Origin: Tridacna crocea
Lineage: Eukaryota > Mollusca > Bivalvia > Cardiida > Cardiidae
Direction: 5' to 3'
Length of the DNA stretch: 64,000 nucleotides
Assembly (NCBI GenBank): GCA_943736015.1
Contig: OX031056.1
Coordinates: 63,329,277-63,393,276 of the forward strand
The notes beneath the pieces were generated by a model. The model was not told the DNA's origin. It searched no databases and worked only from the letters and a program-made list of their open reading frames with translations. The translations under genes were made by a program, and so were the position numbers. Of this stretch, positions 32,207 to 44,036 are shown one piece after another (positions within the stretch are counted from its first letter, which is position 1; the number at the start of each line of letters is the position of its first letter).

Positions 32207-32769
32207 GTAATTGTTGAATATTAATGAGGGGGGGGGGTAGGCTTTAGGTACGCATGCGCAGTAAATCCAGATAAACTCCAGATAAACTGCGACGTTTAAA
32301 TGAATAAATGATCGAAATAAACCTACGTTGGGTAGTTTATGGAAGATAGACGGTCAATTTTTTTCAAATGTGAGCGTTTTGATGGATAGTAAAGTAAGAC
32401 AAAGACTAAAAGCGAGGTTCGAACATGATTGGCTACAGCCTCGAACAAGTTTCCAAGTACCCTGTCACCTGACAACACAACATTTCCACATATATTCAGT
32501 AAATGTATCTTGTTTCATGGTCTCTAGAATTGAGTGCGCTTACGTAATCAAGTTGCCCGAGTGCTCCAACAATGGTTAATTGTGACATCATTGAAAAGCC
32601 ACATGCACTGCATGTACAACATTCAGTTCAGAGATTGAAGTCGCCGCGATTCGACATTTTTTTTTTTTCGTTTCAACATGGGCTTAATCATTTTCACGGT
32701 TAGTAGTACTTTATGCTTTGTTGGAAAAAGTAGACTGCCGTCAGTTGCTTCAAGTCAAAAGTTTATTTT

Positions 32770-33050
32770 TATAACCCGCAAAACGAATGTTTTCGGGAGT
32801 ATACTGGAATCAGCTTGTCTGTCCGTGTGTCCGTCTGTGTACAAAATACTAGTAATTTTGTGTCGCGAACTCCTAGTTTTCCTTCAATTGTATTGACTTT
32901 TACACATATACTGGTTGTATATTGAAGATTTGCAAGACACAATTTTCAAGTGTCAGCTCTTCCTGGTTGAGGAATCATCTGCCCTTGAACTTGACACTTT
33001 TTCTGTCAAAGCGTTGGCGGGGGTTTTAATCAGATTCAGTGACAGCTCTA
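32770..33050 (+). repeat. Family 3 VNTR element, short form
   Basis: ATAACCCGCAAAACGAATG, then GAGTATACTGGAATCAGC, TGTCCGTGTGTCCGTCTGTG, and an end CAGATTCAGTGACAGCTCTA. Head and tail resemble 56786-58727 but no tandem units lie between. Confidence 0.6.
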
Positions 33051-33054
33051 GTTA

Positions 33055-33584
33055 ATTGCTCACCTAACAACGAAGTGGTCATGGTGAGTTACTAGGATTG
33101 TTGAATGTCTGGCATTCGTCCATACTGTGATGTTTTACACTAAATATAAAGCAATCAAAATCAAACTTCGTCAAAGCGTATATGGTCACAGGACCTCGGA
33201 TGCATTAAATTTTGAGCATGATTAGATCAGAATATTCGGAGTTATCTACCTTTGAATAAAAAAAATTTAATTTGACTTTGTTTACATTATAGCTCTTGCA
33301 TTTTTTTTTATACTAATGTCCATCAGTTTAACACAAGGTACAAAACTTTAGGATCTCAGATGAATTCGATTTAGATTGAATTAGGTTTTATTACTACCGT
33401 TCCTATTTCTTAAAGAGGGGAAAATTGATAAATACTTATGGAGTTTAAATCCTTGTATTTTTTTGGCAGTCCGCAACATCATTATTGAAACAACAGAAAG
33501 TTAAAACACACTTTTAAGTCTGGTCAATCTGATTCACCAAAACAACAGACAACATTTTGGCCCTAAACATTAGGTTTTGTTTTA
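33055..33584. repeat. Decayed AGCTCACC-type head and unique sequence
   Basis: TTGCTCACCTAACAACGAAG with GTGGTCATGGTGAGTTACT is a decayed head. The following 400 bp are diverged AT-rich sequence without 145 bp units. Confidence 0.5.
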
Positions 33585-35164
33585 AGCTCACCTGAGCACG
33601 AAGTGCTCAGAGTGAGCTATTGTGATAGTGCTGTGTTCGTCGTGCGTCATCCGTCGTCAAATTTTACCTTGTATACGCTCTACAGGCCACATTTTTGTCC
33701 GATACTTATGGAACTTGGTCAGAATGTTTGCCTCGATGAAATCTAGGACGAGTTCGAAATTGGTTCATGTAGGGTTTAAAACTAGGTCAAATACCCAGGT
33801 ATTAGAAAGATCTTGTGTACGCACTAGAGGCCACTTTTTTAGTCCGATACTCATGAAATTTGGTCAGAATGTTTACTTTGAAAAAATCTCGAACCATTTC
33901 GAAAATGGGTCATTTCAGGTCAAAAACTAGGTCAAACCTTAAAAAAACCTTATGTATGCTCTAGAGGCCACATTTTCTGATATTCATGAACTTTGGTAAG
34001 AATGTTTGCCTCGATGATTTCTCGGACAAGTTCGAAAATAGGTCATGTCGGGTCATAAACTATTTCACTAGGTCAAATCTTAGAAACACCTTGTGTACGC
34101 TCTAGAGGCCACATTTTCAGTCCAAAACTCCTTAAACATGGACAGAATATTTGCCTAGATGATATCGGACGAGTTCGAAAATGGGTCATGTCTAGTCAAA
34201 AACTAAATCACTTGGTCAAATCTTAGAAAAACCTTTTGTACGCTCTAGAGGCCACAATTTCAGTCCAAAACTCTTGAAAGCAGGTCAGAATGTTTGTCTT
34301 GATGATATCTCTGACGAGTTTGAAAATGGGTCATGCTGGGTCAAAAACTAGGTCACCAGGTCAAATATTAGAAAAAAAACTTTTGAACGCTCTGTAGGCC
34401 ATATTTTCAGTCCAAAACTCTTGTAAGTTGGTCAGAATGTTTTTCTTGCTCATATCTTTGACGAGTTTGAAAATGGGTCATGTTGGGTCAAAAACTAGGT
34501 TACAAGGTCAAATCTTAGAAAAACCTTGTATACGCTCTGGATGCCACATTTTCACTCTAACACTCTTGAAAATTGGTCGGCATGTTTGTCTTGATAATAT
34601 ATTGGATGAATTTGAAAAAAGGTCATGTTGGGTCAAAAACTAGGTCAATAGGTCAAATGTGATAAAAACCTTGTGTATCCTCTGGAGGATACATTTTTAG
34701 TCTAATACTCCTGAAACTTGTTCATAATATTTGTCTTGGTGATAACTTGAATGACTTTGAAAATGGGTCATGTGGAGTCAAAAACTAGGTCACTGGATCA
34801 AATATTAGAAAAACCTTGTGTACACTCAAGAGGTCACATTTTCTGCCTGATACTCTTCAAACTTGGTGAGAATGTTTGTTTTGGTGATGTCTCAAAAGAG
34901 TTTGATAATGGGTAATTGTCGGGTCCAAAACTACGTCACTTGGTGAAATCTTAGAAAAACCTTTTGTGCACTGTAGAGTCCACATTTTCAGTCCAATACT
35001 CATGAAACTTGGTCAGAATGTTTGTCTCATTGATATCTCAAAAGTGTTTGATTATGGGTAATATCTGATAAAAAACTAAGTCACTGGGAAACTAGATTGG
35101 AAATTTTTCATGTTTGGTCAATAGACTCAGGTGAGCGATTTCAGGGCCATCATGGCCCTCTTCT
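33585..35164 (+). mobile_element. Pearl-like element with about 10 tandem units of 145 bp
   Basis: Head AGCTCACCTGAGCACGAAGT with CTCAGAGTGAGCTATTGTGA; tail CAGGTGAGCGATTTCAGGGC then CATCATGGCCCTCTT. Internal units are marked by CTCTAGAGGCCACATTTTCA and AAAACTAGGTCA-type motifs, the complements of those at 11635-13619. Same family, opposite orientation. Confidence 0.85.
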
Positions 35165-36339
35165 TTTGTTTGTTATCATGCGATGCTCTAGTTTAACTGT
35201 AGACTTAAGGCTTTCTACGAAAGGATAGGAAACAACGAAAATTATCTTTATTCGTCGCAGCCCGGTCAGATTCTCTTTATTCGTCGGAGTCCGGTCAGGT
35301 TGATCGGCAGTTAGTATATCTGTCCCGTGAGCAGGTTAATGAGAGATCGAAACCCGGTTGGGACAATTCTTCCTTTCGGTGATATGTTGCCTCTCACCTG
35401 TGATGCGTGTGAGAGAATGGTCTGTGGATTAGAAAGAAAGTTAATTCAGTTCTGGTGTAAGAAAATCGCAAACACGTGCGAAGGTGCACTGAGCCCCGTA
35501 ACATAACCTAAATGTTGAAAACCGCCACAAAACAATCGAAAAAGGTTTGTTGATTTATATACAATTTTGAAGAATAGCAGAAGATGAAGTGAAAGTGGCG
35601 TATAGTTAATATAAGTTGATTGGAGGTTGTAATAAGATGTATCGAGGGATATTTCCTTGACATCACACAGACGCTGTTTCTCAGTATTATGCTTCAAGTA
35701 AGGTACAGTTAATCTACATTGCACAGAGAAAGAATCAAGACATAAATTGGTCTTTGAGATGCAATTCAATCAAGAGAAATTAGATAAATAATATTAAGCG
35801 AATCCTTGGCGATTGTACATTTTGTCCGTTTTTACTCTCAATTCAAGTGATTGTTCATTTGTCGTATGATGTTTTATTGATGAGAGAAAATAAGTATGGA
35901 GTCATTGACTTCGTTATGTTTGATTGATTTATTTTGATCACATAATTTGTAGCATGACCATTACGGACATTAAGGTTTATCTGAGATTCGACATTTGCAT
36001 GATTAAATTATGATTGTTCCAGTTGGGTGCAACAGAAAACATTTAAATATGTAAAAGTAGCATCAATAATGTTGTTTTCCATTAAAATCCATAAAAATGC
36101 TCAATACATGTTCCTGACAGAGTGGATTATGATCTCCATTGGTTGCTTTTGTCGACAACGGTGCCGACTGAGCAATTCATGCTATGACTGAATAAGTAAA
36201 TAGGCCACAAAGCTGGCAACGATAATGGTTTCATAGTATACCATTATTTATCGAGAAGTTGCTTCATCTTCTGGTAATTGTTTCTAAATATAGCTCAAAT
36301 AATATAAAGGTGTTAAGCAATCCGAAGTACTTTCATGAG
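35165..36339. other. Mostly unique DNA
   Basis: A short direct repeat (CTTTATTCGTCG then AGTCCGGTCAG or AGCCCGGTCAG) occurs twice at 35247-35300. No gene supported. Confidence 0.4.
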
Positions 36340-37257
36340 TTTCCAGCGCGAAGTATGGCATATGGAGCATGTACAAGGTTTTTTCTAAGATTTGAGCTGG
36401 TGACCTACTTTTCGATCTAAAGAGTGATGAAATTTCAAAGCTTAGCCGAGAAATTACCAAGAAAAAATACTCTCATTAACTCTTATGAGTAATGACCTGA
36501 AAATGGAGTCTCAGGAGTGAAACTTGTTAAATTTGACTTTCTGAGTAACTTTTACCAACCTTTTCAACCTCAACTCGTCTAAGATGCATATTTTTTCAGG
36601 GAAAACATTGATATCTTGACAATCGGTCTAACAATTTAACATCTAAAACGTAGAAAATATTGTTCTACGATTTCTTCAGTGACATACATGTACTTTTTGC
36701 CTAGATGCTACTTTATTCGAACTCGCCCTAGTATTTATCGAGTATTTTAACAAATATTCCGATCAAGTTTTGTCAGTATAAGACTTAAAAATAATCCTTT
36801 AGATTGTGAAGAAGGTTTCGTCTTAGATTTGACTCGGTGACATAGTTTTTTACCTCATGTAGCTTATTTTGAATCGTTTGCGATTTTATATAGAAAAAAA
36901 ATATTATGATCATTAGTATCCGGCCTCTAGGATGTATACAAGGTATTTAAAAAACTTCACCCAATGACCTACTTTTGATTGGACCTGGTCCATTTTCAGA
37001 CTCATTTGAGATATCAAGACAGATATTTCGATAAAGTTTCTTGACCATCGAACAAAAATGAGACATTTGGAGCTTACACAAGACTTTTCTCAAATTTGAC
37101 CTATTGACCCTCTTTTTGACCGATGTCAACATTTTTATTCTCGTTGTCACACTAAGACAGTTCTTTTAGAGTGATACAAGGTAAAAGCTGACGACGAACG
37201 ACTCACACGGCACTACACGAAAGCTTACCTATAGCTCTTCGTTCCCAGATGAGCTAA
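36340..37257 (-). repeat. Old, decayed pearl-like array
   Basis: Diverged 145 bp units (TTTCTAAGATTTGAGCTGGT, TGACCTACTTT) end in GGTAAAAGCTGACGACGAAC and a decayed head whose reverse strand reads TTAGCTCATCTGGGAACGAA. No clear tail. Confidence 0.6.
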
Positions 37258-37688
37258 TAACTCGACTGCTGGCTGGTGAATGTGACATTTGGAGTGTGAT
37301 CTTGTTATGCCTGAAATATCAGCTCAAATCGATTAAAGATATATTTGTCTATTTGTATGACCTAGATATTTCCCACTGTTATACAAGAAAGCTGACATAC
37401 TTTCTGGCCATCCATCATGATTATATAAATTAGCGCACCGTCTAATTACTTTGTCGAGAACAAAGAGCTTCATGCCGCAAGGAAGGAATCGCACCTAGTT
37501 TCCTGTTCAAGCTTTTCAGCTTGGATGGTACTTTTCAAACATACGAGGGGTATCAGAATATTTTGCTACATTTACAACTAACCCATGCTTTAACCGTTTC
37601 CCATACAACCACCCGATTTTCCGTCCATGAAGAATTACTCTTCAGAGAACATTTTGAGGGAAAAGACTTAAAATCTAGATTGATTTTT
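37258..37688. other. Unique stretch
   Basis: Nothing recognisable seen. Confidence 0.4.
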
Positions 37689-38685
37689 AGCTCCACTGGC
37701 CGAAGGCCAGCGGGCTTATGTCAAACATCATCTCAAAAACTACATATCCTATTTTGATGAAACTTCACAGAAATGATCCTGCCATTGTCCTCTTTAAAAT
37801 TCCTGAAAGAAATTGATTCCTAAAAAAACACCTCTGGTTGCCATGACAACAAAACTGAAAAATATTGAAAATCTTTAAAAATCTTCTTCTCTGAAACGAT
37901 AAGGCCTAGGGCTACCAAATTTTGCATGTAGTTTGATCTAGTAGACCTCTACCAAGTTCCTTCAAATAATAGCCTTGGGTCAAATTGGTCCCGCCCCGGG
38001 GGTCACAAGTTTTATATGGGATTATATAAGGAAAACTTTAGAATCCCTCTGGTACTTAGCTATAAGGCTACCAAATTTTTCATACAGCCCACGGGTTAAA
38101 TTTGGCCTGGACCAGGGGGTCACAAGTTTTATATGGGCTTATATACGGAAAATTTTAAAAATGTTCTTTTACCTAGCGATAAGGCCTAGATCTACCAAAT
38201 TTGGTATGTAGCTTAAGTGGGTTTCTACAAAATGTAGCCCTGGGGTCAAATTTGGCCCTTTCCCATGGGGTCACAAGTTTTACAAGGGCTTATATTTTGA
38301 ACACTTTAAGAATCTACTTGTACCTAGCCTATTAACCATAGTAAGACCTAGGGCTACTAAAGTTAGCTCTGCTTCATGGTTCTGATGTTTTACAGGGCCT
38401 TTATTGAGGAAACTTTTAAAATCTTCTTGTTTATAACCACACATTTAAGACCTGTATTATTTGGTAGGGGCTTTATTGCGTTGACCTCCACCAGGATTCA
38501 AGTAATTATAGCTTTGTGGAGAAAAATGGCTTTGCCTATGGGTCATAACTGTCTCGGGACTTTATAGAAAAGTTTAGTATGTCTTCAAGACTGAAACAAA
38601 TTGGCTAAGTATTGTAATGTTTGGCTTGTAGTGTTATCACTTATTAGCCAGTAGAGCGATACAGGGCCACCATAGCCCTCTTGTT
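37689..38685 (+). mobile_element. VNTR element, family 2, better preserved head
   Basis: Head AGCTCCACTGGCCGAAGGCC then AGCGGGCTTATGTC; tail AGTAGAGCGATACAGGGCCA then CCATAGCCCTCTTGTT. Internal units of about 150 bp carry GCCCTGGGGTCAAATTTGG and GGTCACAAGTTTTATATGGG. Same family as 17978-19222. The tail is shared with the AGCTCACC-type elements although head and units differ. Confidence 0.82.
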
Positions 38686-38919
38686 CATTTAATCCCATCT
38701 TAGACGGATACAACAGCTTAATGTTTTATTTTAATTGTTGTTTACAAATGCCCTCAATTTGATTAATCTAGAGTAGTTTGGTCTGATAATTTTAAAGTGA
38801 ATAGCTCCCAGCATTTGAAGATCAAAGGAATGATTGTCCTGAGAGTCGCCTGGTGGGTACTGTGTAAATAGTTTTTACCCTTATTACCCTGTTACAGAAA
38901 ATTATATGAAACTGCTGCC
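38686..38919. other. Unique stretch
   Basis: Nothing recognisable seen. Confidence 0.4.
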
Positions 38920-39083
38920 AGGCCGATAGTAAACACCCGATTGATGATATTTCAAATTTATTGGGGGGGGGGGGCGCGAAATATCTTCATCTAGGACAGT
39001 TTAGTTTTAAGATCAGACTGCAAGTTCTATGTAGTATGATCTTGATCTAAGCTGTCAGTCGCTTTTAGTAGCCTAAGGGTTAA
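38920..39083 (+). repeat. Dispersed repeat with GATCAGACTGCA core, copy 1
   Basis: GCCGATAGTAAACACCC, GATCAGACTGCAAGTTCT, AGTATGATCTTGATCTAAGC and TAGCCTAAGGGTTAA match 43524-43686 in order. A G run lies at 38963-38974. Confidence 0.65.
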
Positions 39084-39330
39084 ATTTGTGAAAGTAATGT
39101 ATCTCGCGTTGAAGATACCAGATAACTTAAACATAAAATAGTATTGTGCAAGCATAATTTCTGAGTCTGAGCACTCTAATCCTATAATTACTCATACAAA
39201 TAGTAAAATCCACTAACTTTTCTCAACAAATAATCTAAGTGTCCAGATGAAGAGACGCTGGTAGTTGAAAGTACTGTTAAGCATGTCCGCAAACTTTTTC
39301 AGTTAACGGTAACTTATGTCAGATATATAG

Positions 39331-39476
39331 GATCTGACATGAGTTGGTTTTTGAGATAAAATTTTATTTAACGAGTCTACAAAAATGTTATTAAACGAGC
39401 CTTTGGCGCGCTTAATGATATTTTTGTTGACGAGTTTAATAAATTGTTACCTCAAAAACCTACGAGTGTCCGATTC
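39331..39476. mobile_element. Hairpin element with GAGCCTTTGGCGCGC loop
   Basis: Left arm GGTTTTTGAGATAAAATTTT then AACGAGTCTACAAAAATG; the right arm returns CATGAGT/ACGAGTGTCC-type ends and ACCTCAAAAACC. Arms are about 65 bp with some mismatches. Confidence 0.65.
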
Positions 39477-39825
39477 TTTTTATCGCATTACTGATTAGCG
39501 AGAATTTTAGTCCAAAATGTGTTAAACCAGAGGCATACATGTATCGTGTGTAGTGAAATTTACACAAAGCCTGTGCAATTACTTTGACAGGTACATTACG
39601 AACGAAAAATAGTTCCGAAGAAACTTGCGTAATGTTGATTTCTATTTGAGTCTAAGAGCAATTAAATTAACAACATTATCATGACAAGAACTTTGACCGT
39701 ATACTTCCTTCATAAACCTAGGTCAGCTATGTTTTAGAAATGAAGCGTAGAACTACAGAGTGTTGACCACGTACAGTAATATATTCTTATCTCACACGTG
39801 TGAGACAAGAAAATTTGTAATAGTC

Positions 39826-40011
39826 CGGTCTGTTAGCTCAAAAATGTTTACCAGCCGGACGAAAGTGTAAAAATTTTATATGGTGTAAACACTACTTTTC
39901 TAAGACGAAAAAAGGGGTGTGCCAGATTTTAAGGCCCTAGATCAATTTTTATTGCGATTTGACATTCGGATAACTGTACCGTCCGAATATTCTTCCTTTG
40001 TAGAATAGTAA
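39826..40011 (+). repeat. Inverted dispersed repeat, copy 1
   Basis: AGTCCGGTCTGTTAGCTC, AAATGTTTAC, GGACGAAAG, GTGTGCCAGATTT and GTCCGAATATTCTTCCTTTG occur in order on this strand and, reverse-complemented, at 44362-44556. Confidence 0.65.
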
Positions 40012-40277
40012 TTTCGTTGTTTCCGTTTAGTTATAATGTATTACCGACAAAAAATGGTGTTTCAGAAGTATTTTGCCATTTTTAACGGCACACTGCTGGA
40101 TTTAGGGATTGATTTTATGAATATTCTACGTGTATACCGAGATTAAAGGAACACCGAGTTAATCCTTCAACCATTTCTTCTAAACTTCATTAGAAAATAT
40201 CTTTAAATACTCAAAATAAAGATTGAATGAATATTTTATGAAAAAGGTCTGGAAGGTTTAAAATTTGATCTGAATTA

Positions 40278-40866
40278 GGACAAAAGCCCACGAGGACAAA
40301 AGCCCACTGGACAAAAACCCACCAGGACAAAAGCCCACTGGGACAAAAGCCCACTAGGACAAAAACTAACTTTAAGTTCTAACCATGTATGAATTCAAAT
40401 AAAAAGTTTCGTATATATGATGTTACATGTCTTTAGAAGAGTAGAAATCAATATGTGAAAAGCAGAAAATACCGATAAGCAATGTTTTCCTATTATCTCA
40501 CATTGCTTTCAAAAGTCCAGCAGTTTCTCCTTTTCTCACATTCTTTTCAAGTCTTCTTTCACATGAGTGTTATAAGTATGGGAAATGTTGCAAAGAATTG
40601 AACATTGAGAAGAAAGAAAAGCAATTTGATCATTCTAATCATTAAATCTGTAATGCGTTTTTTCTACAAAAATGATTAGCAGAATGATTTTCCAACACTT
40701 TTTATAAGCAGTGGGCTTTTGTCCTCCTTGCAATATTTAGCAGTGAGCTTTTGTCCAGTGGCCTTTTGTCCTAGTGGGGTTTTGTCCTAGTGGGTATTTA
40801 TCCAGTGGCCTTTTGTCCAGTGGGCTTTTGTCCTAGTGGGGTTTTGTCCCAGTGTTCTTTTGTCCG
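40278..40866. mobile_element. Foldback element with tandem-repeat arms
   Basis: Left arm: about six copies of GGACAAAAGCCCACT or variants (40278-40369). Right arm: about eight copies of the reverse complement AGTGGGCTTTTGTCC (40709-40866). The 340 bp between contains decayed THM-like hairpin sequence (about 40430-40565). No coding capacity. Confidence 0.75.
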
Positions 40867-40940
40867 TTCCCCCATATGCTAAGTATATGGACGAGTCCAA
40901 GGTTGTCGTCGAGTGGAAACATTCATAGTAACTATTCAAA

Positions 40941-41159
40941 ACCCTATACCAAATAACCCAAGCTTTTTACGACCCTGAGCAATATAGTTTTTAAAAGTAT
41001 GGTCGAAAAGAGATAAAGTTCTGGTAATTACCATTTTCTCCTTTTCCATTTGCTATCCTTCCTACAGAGAATTTCATTTTATTAAGTCACATTCAAATTG
41101 TTGTCTTCATAGGCTTGTTAAGTGGGCAAATCTCAAATTTTTGTTTGGTATAGATTTAA
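40941..41159 (-). repeat. THM element, decayed
   Basis: Left CCCTATACCAAATAACCCAA with TTTACGACCCTGAGC; hairpin TTCTGGTAATTACCATTTTC; right TTTTTGTTTGGTATAGATTTAA (written here as two parts: TTTTTGTTTGG and TATAGATTTAA). TTAA at 41156-41159. Confidence 0.7.
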
Positions 41160-41275
41160 TGAAGATTCAGTGTTGTAAAAATAGGGGAAAAGGGCGAACA
41201 TAAGATTAATATAACCGAGTAGACCTTTCCTATTTTTATGTCTGATTGTTCAACTGTTTGCCGCATTCCATAGGT

Positions 41276-42775
41276 CTAACACTACGGTCACAATGAGAAA
41301 CTGCCGCCTGCCGATTTTTAAACATCGGTGGATCCTTAAAGTTACATGCCGCCGGCCGATTTGTACAACTCAGTGCGAGTGGTCATAAATGACTGCCAGT
41401 AAAATGCCGCCTGACGGGTTCCGGGCGGCATCAGGCAGTATTTCAAGTTCGACGAATGTGTGACGTCATCAGTTTACCGGTCGGTGGAAGTAAGCCGACA
41501 GGCAGGCAGCCGTCAGATTTTACCTGCTACCGCCCGGCGACCTGGCGGACACCGGTCATTTACACCTGACACCGGCCGGAGATCGGGCGTTCGAACTGCC
41601 ACCGGCCGACAGCGGGCCGATAATCTGACGGCGCCAGGCTGGTTTACGATGATATATATAGCTAGATTGCTCTCGTATAACTACAAAGTGTTCATCATTA
41701 TTATCAAACACAAGATAAATAGACCTAATTTTTAGGATTTTTTCCTTCCAACAAGATGCCCACTAAAGGCAGCGACAAGGGGAAGGACTGGGCGCTAGCA
41801 CCGATGCGAAAGAGACCAGAGCTCCATTCCCAGCGATACGCAGCTGTAGTGCTATTAGAATTTCCATGACGACTATTTTGTATGGTGAATGGCCTCGTAT
41901 TTTGTATTTAGGGGCCCGAGAATCTGCACTTGGCAGATCGCCGTCCTGCCACTTACCAAGACCGACTGCTGCCTCCTAGCTGCTTTTCAATCTCCGCCCT
42001 GCTGCCGGCAGATATTTTGAAATCATACGGTGGCATGTCGGTAGCATAACGGCAGCAAGTGCTGGAGAGTGGCAGCTAGTTCCTACCGATTGCCGAAGAT
42101 TGAAGGCCCTCGAACCCCACGACCGTGTAAAATCGCGCGGCATCCCGCCTGCCTCGTGATAGCCACCGTGCGACTACGAAATGCGCCCGGCCGGCATTAT
42201 CTCCCGCTAGATGGCATTCTATAAATACTCATCTATCTGATATGGGCATCCTGGGTACAAAACCGAACCACTTTCCTACGCGACAACCGTTACTTTGAAT
42301 TTAAAACAAAAAAAGGTTTTCCCAATAAAACGCTACCTCGTGCAATTCACTCAACTATGATCACCAGTTTAGAGAAATCTGTTGCTAAAGCAGGTCTCAT
42401 TTCTCCTCAAACGTATTGATAGGTAAAAGCTATTTTCAATATTTCTACTTTATAGAGCGTATTATTACATTCAGCCCGCTTTCGGGGCTAGTAGTAATGC
42501 GTCATATAAGACAGTCGAATCTTCGAAGAATATGACATGCGCAGACAACGCCCGGCCGGCGCCCTCACGACAGACACAATTGGAAAAAATCGGCCGGTGG
42601 CAGTCAGAATATTAACTTTTTCTTAAAACTTCAGCGGCATCCTAACGGCGTCTAAAATGCCGCCTGTCGATTGTGCATGCCACCGAGCTACCACGGGCCG
42701 AATTTGAGTGAAAACTTGCAGTTACGAGTACCACGCCGGTAGGCGGCATTTACTGATTTGTGACCTTACTATTAG
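41276..42775. mobile_element. GC-rich inverted-repeat element, 1.5 kb
   Basis: Ends CTAACACTACGGTCACAATG plus ACTGCCGCCTGCCG at the left and the complement (from GGCGGCATTTACTGATTTG to TGTGACCTTACTATTAG) at the right form a 36 bp terminal inverted repeat. The interior is full of CCGGCCGG, GCCGCC and CGGCAG motifs and is much richer in GC than its surroundings. A 37-codon frame at 41755-41868 (starting MPTKGSDKGKDW) and a longer Arg/Thr/Gly-rich frame at 41460-41735 show no known domain. Target duplication not resolved. Superfamily unknown. Confidence 0.7.
42184..42560 (+). repeat. Dispersed 350 bp repeat, copy 2, flanked by 12 bp direct repeat
   Basis: CGCCCGGCCGGC at 42184-42195 and 42549-42560 flanks a 353 bp insert collinear with 26977-27325. 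The direct repeat may be a target duplication, but the host element is itself rich in this motif. Confidence 0.7.
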
Positions 42776-43523
42776 TTTGTAATATACAGGCTCGAAATCC
42801 AAGAATCGTTGGTTTGATTTATCTAAACGAATAAAGTGATAATTTTTGTTTGGAAAAAAAATCGTTCCGGTCTCTGCAAATAGACAGAGACAGTCTATTT
42901 ACCAATAAACTGGGACATTATACATTTTTAATTTACAGCGAAAATCCTGACTTTGAAATAACATTTAAAATCTCTATAGTTGCATTTTTGTCATGCTCCT
43001 GTTTTAAATACTCTTAACAAAGTTCAATTCAAATTTCAAACCTTCCATTCCTTCTAGAAAAAACAGAAGTTCGAGATTCATTTTTAGTAGGCAAATACGT
43101 GCTATACTTGTTTTCATTGAAAAGCTAGTAAAAACGAGCTGGGTGTTCTTTTGATCTCGGTATTTCACCGTCAAAGTGGATGATCTGTATGAAAAGCTGC
43201 AATGTACTTCTTAGGCACCGACTAACACACACGTGCCATAATTGTTTATCCCGTTCAGACTTACGTTGATCACTTGTAAAGGTTTGGAATTGTTAAAATC
43301 AGTCTGTTACAGAGGATAAGTCTGTTCTTATTACTGGCCCTTAAAGATGCATTTTTCTGCCCGTTCATTTTTGTTGTTGTTGTTGTTGTTTTCAAATGCA
43401 TTATTATGTAACCGGTCCCCGTTTAATTGTATATTTGCACTTATTTATTTCGTTGGAAGGGGGGGGTATTTTTCAAGTTTTTAAACTCTATCCTACTGAA
43501 TAAACGACACTTTTAAAGCCGAT
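42776..43523. other. Unique stretch with small simple repeats
   Basis: (TTG)n at 43368-43391 and a G run near 43459. No gene seen. Confidence 0.4.
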
Positions 43524-43686
43524 AGTAAAAAGCCCAAATGTTATTTCAAAGGAATAACTCTAGGAAAAATATCTCCGTATCGTACAGTGTAGATCTAGGG
43601 TCAGACTGCACGTTCTTCGTAGTCTGATCTTGATCTATATTGTCTGCAAAAGATCAATGATTTGCACTTGGCAGCCTATGGGTTAA
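43524..43686 (+). repeat. Dispersed repeat with GATCAGACTGCA-like core, copy 2
   Basis: GCCGATAGTAAAAAGCCC, GGTCAGACTGCACGTTCT, AGTCTGATCTTGATCTATA and CAGCCTATGGGTTAA parallel copy 1. Confidence 0.65.
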
Positions 43687-43807
43687 TGCAGTCTACATAC
43701 AAAAAGTTCTATCAACACGCCCGATAGGCAGCGCTTATGATACCGCTTTACTCTCTGAAGTCTAACGAAAGATTGATAAAAACGGCAGTTCTTTATTGTG
43801 TGTCTTC

Positions 43808-44036
43808 TTAACCCTTTACTCCATAGATACTCATTTTGACGCACTGCTTCTAGGAGCCTTTGGAAAACATTGTGACAAAAGGTGAAATTGCTCGTGACGA
43901 GCAATTTCACCTTTTGTCAAAATGTTTTCTATGCTATCAAAAGGTGTCATATACATATAAGAAATGGCTTCATCCTTGCTGTTATTTAGGGTCAATTACA
44001 GATACCATAGGAATGCCTTATGGGGTAAAGGGTTAA
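43808..44036 (-). mobile_element. THM element, hairpin subfamily 2, complete
   Basis: TTAA at 43808-43811 and 44033-44036; 221 bp inside. Core GGTGAAATTGCTCGTGACGA; right arm GGCTTCATCCTTGCTG. Closely similar to 2738-2966, and in better condition. Confidence 0.9.

Larger units (their letters stand above)
31225..32405 (+). repeat. Segmental duplication, copy B
   Basis: Longer partner of 25362-26130. Flanks and spacer are clearly related to copy A, whereas the THM inside the second TTAA differs. Confidence 0.85.

Noticed and set aside
40278-40369. Regular short repeats resembling a CRISPR array
   Set aside because: There are no unique spacers of constant length, the genome is eukaryotic, and the reverse-complement array at 40709-40866 shows a foldback structure.
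41460-41735. 91-codon Arg/Gly/Thr-rich frame
   Set aside because: Open because of the GC-rich CCGGCCGG interior of the element; no domain and biased composition.
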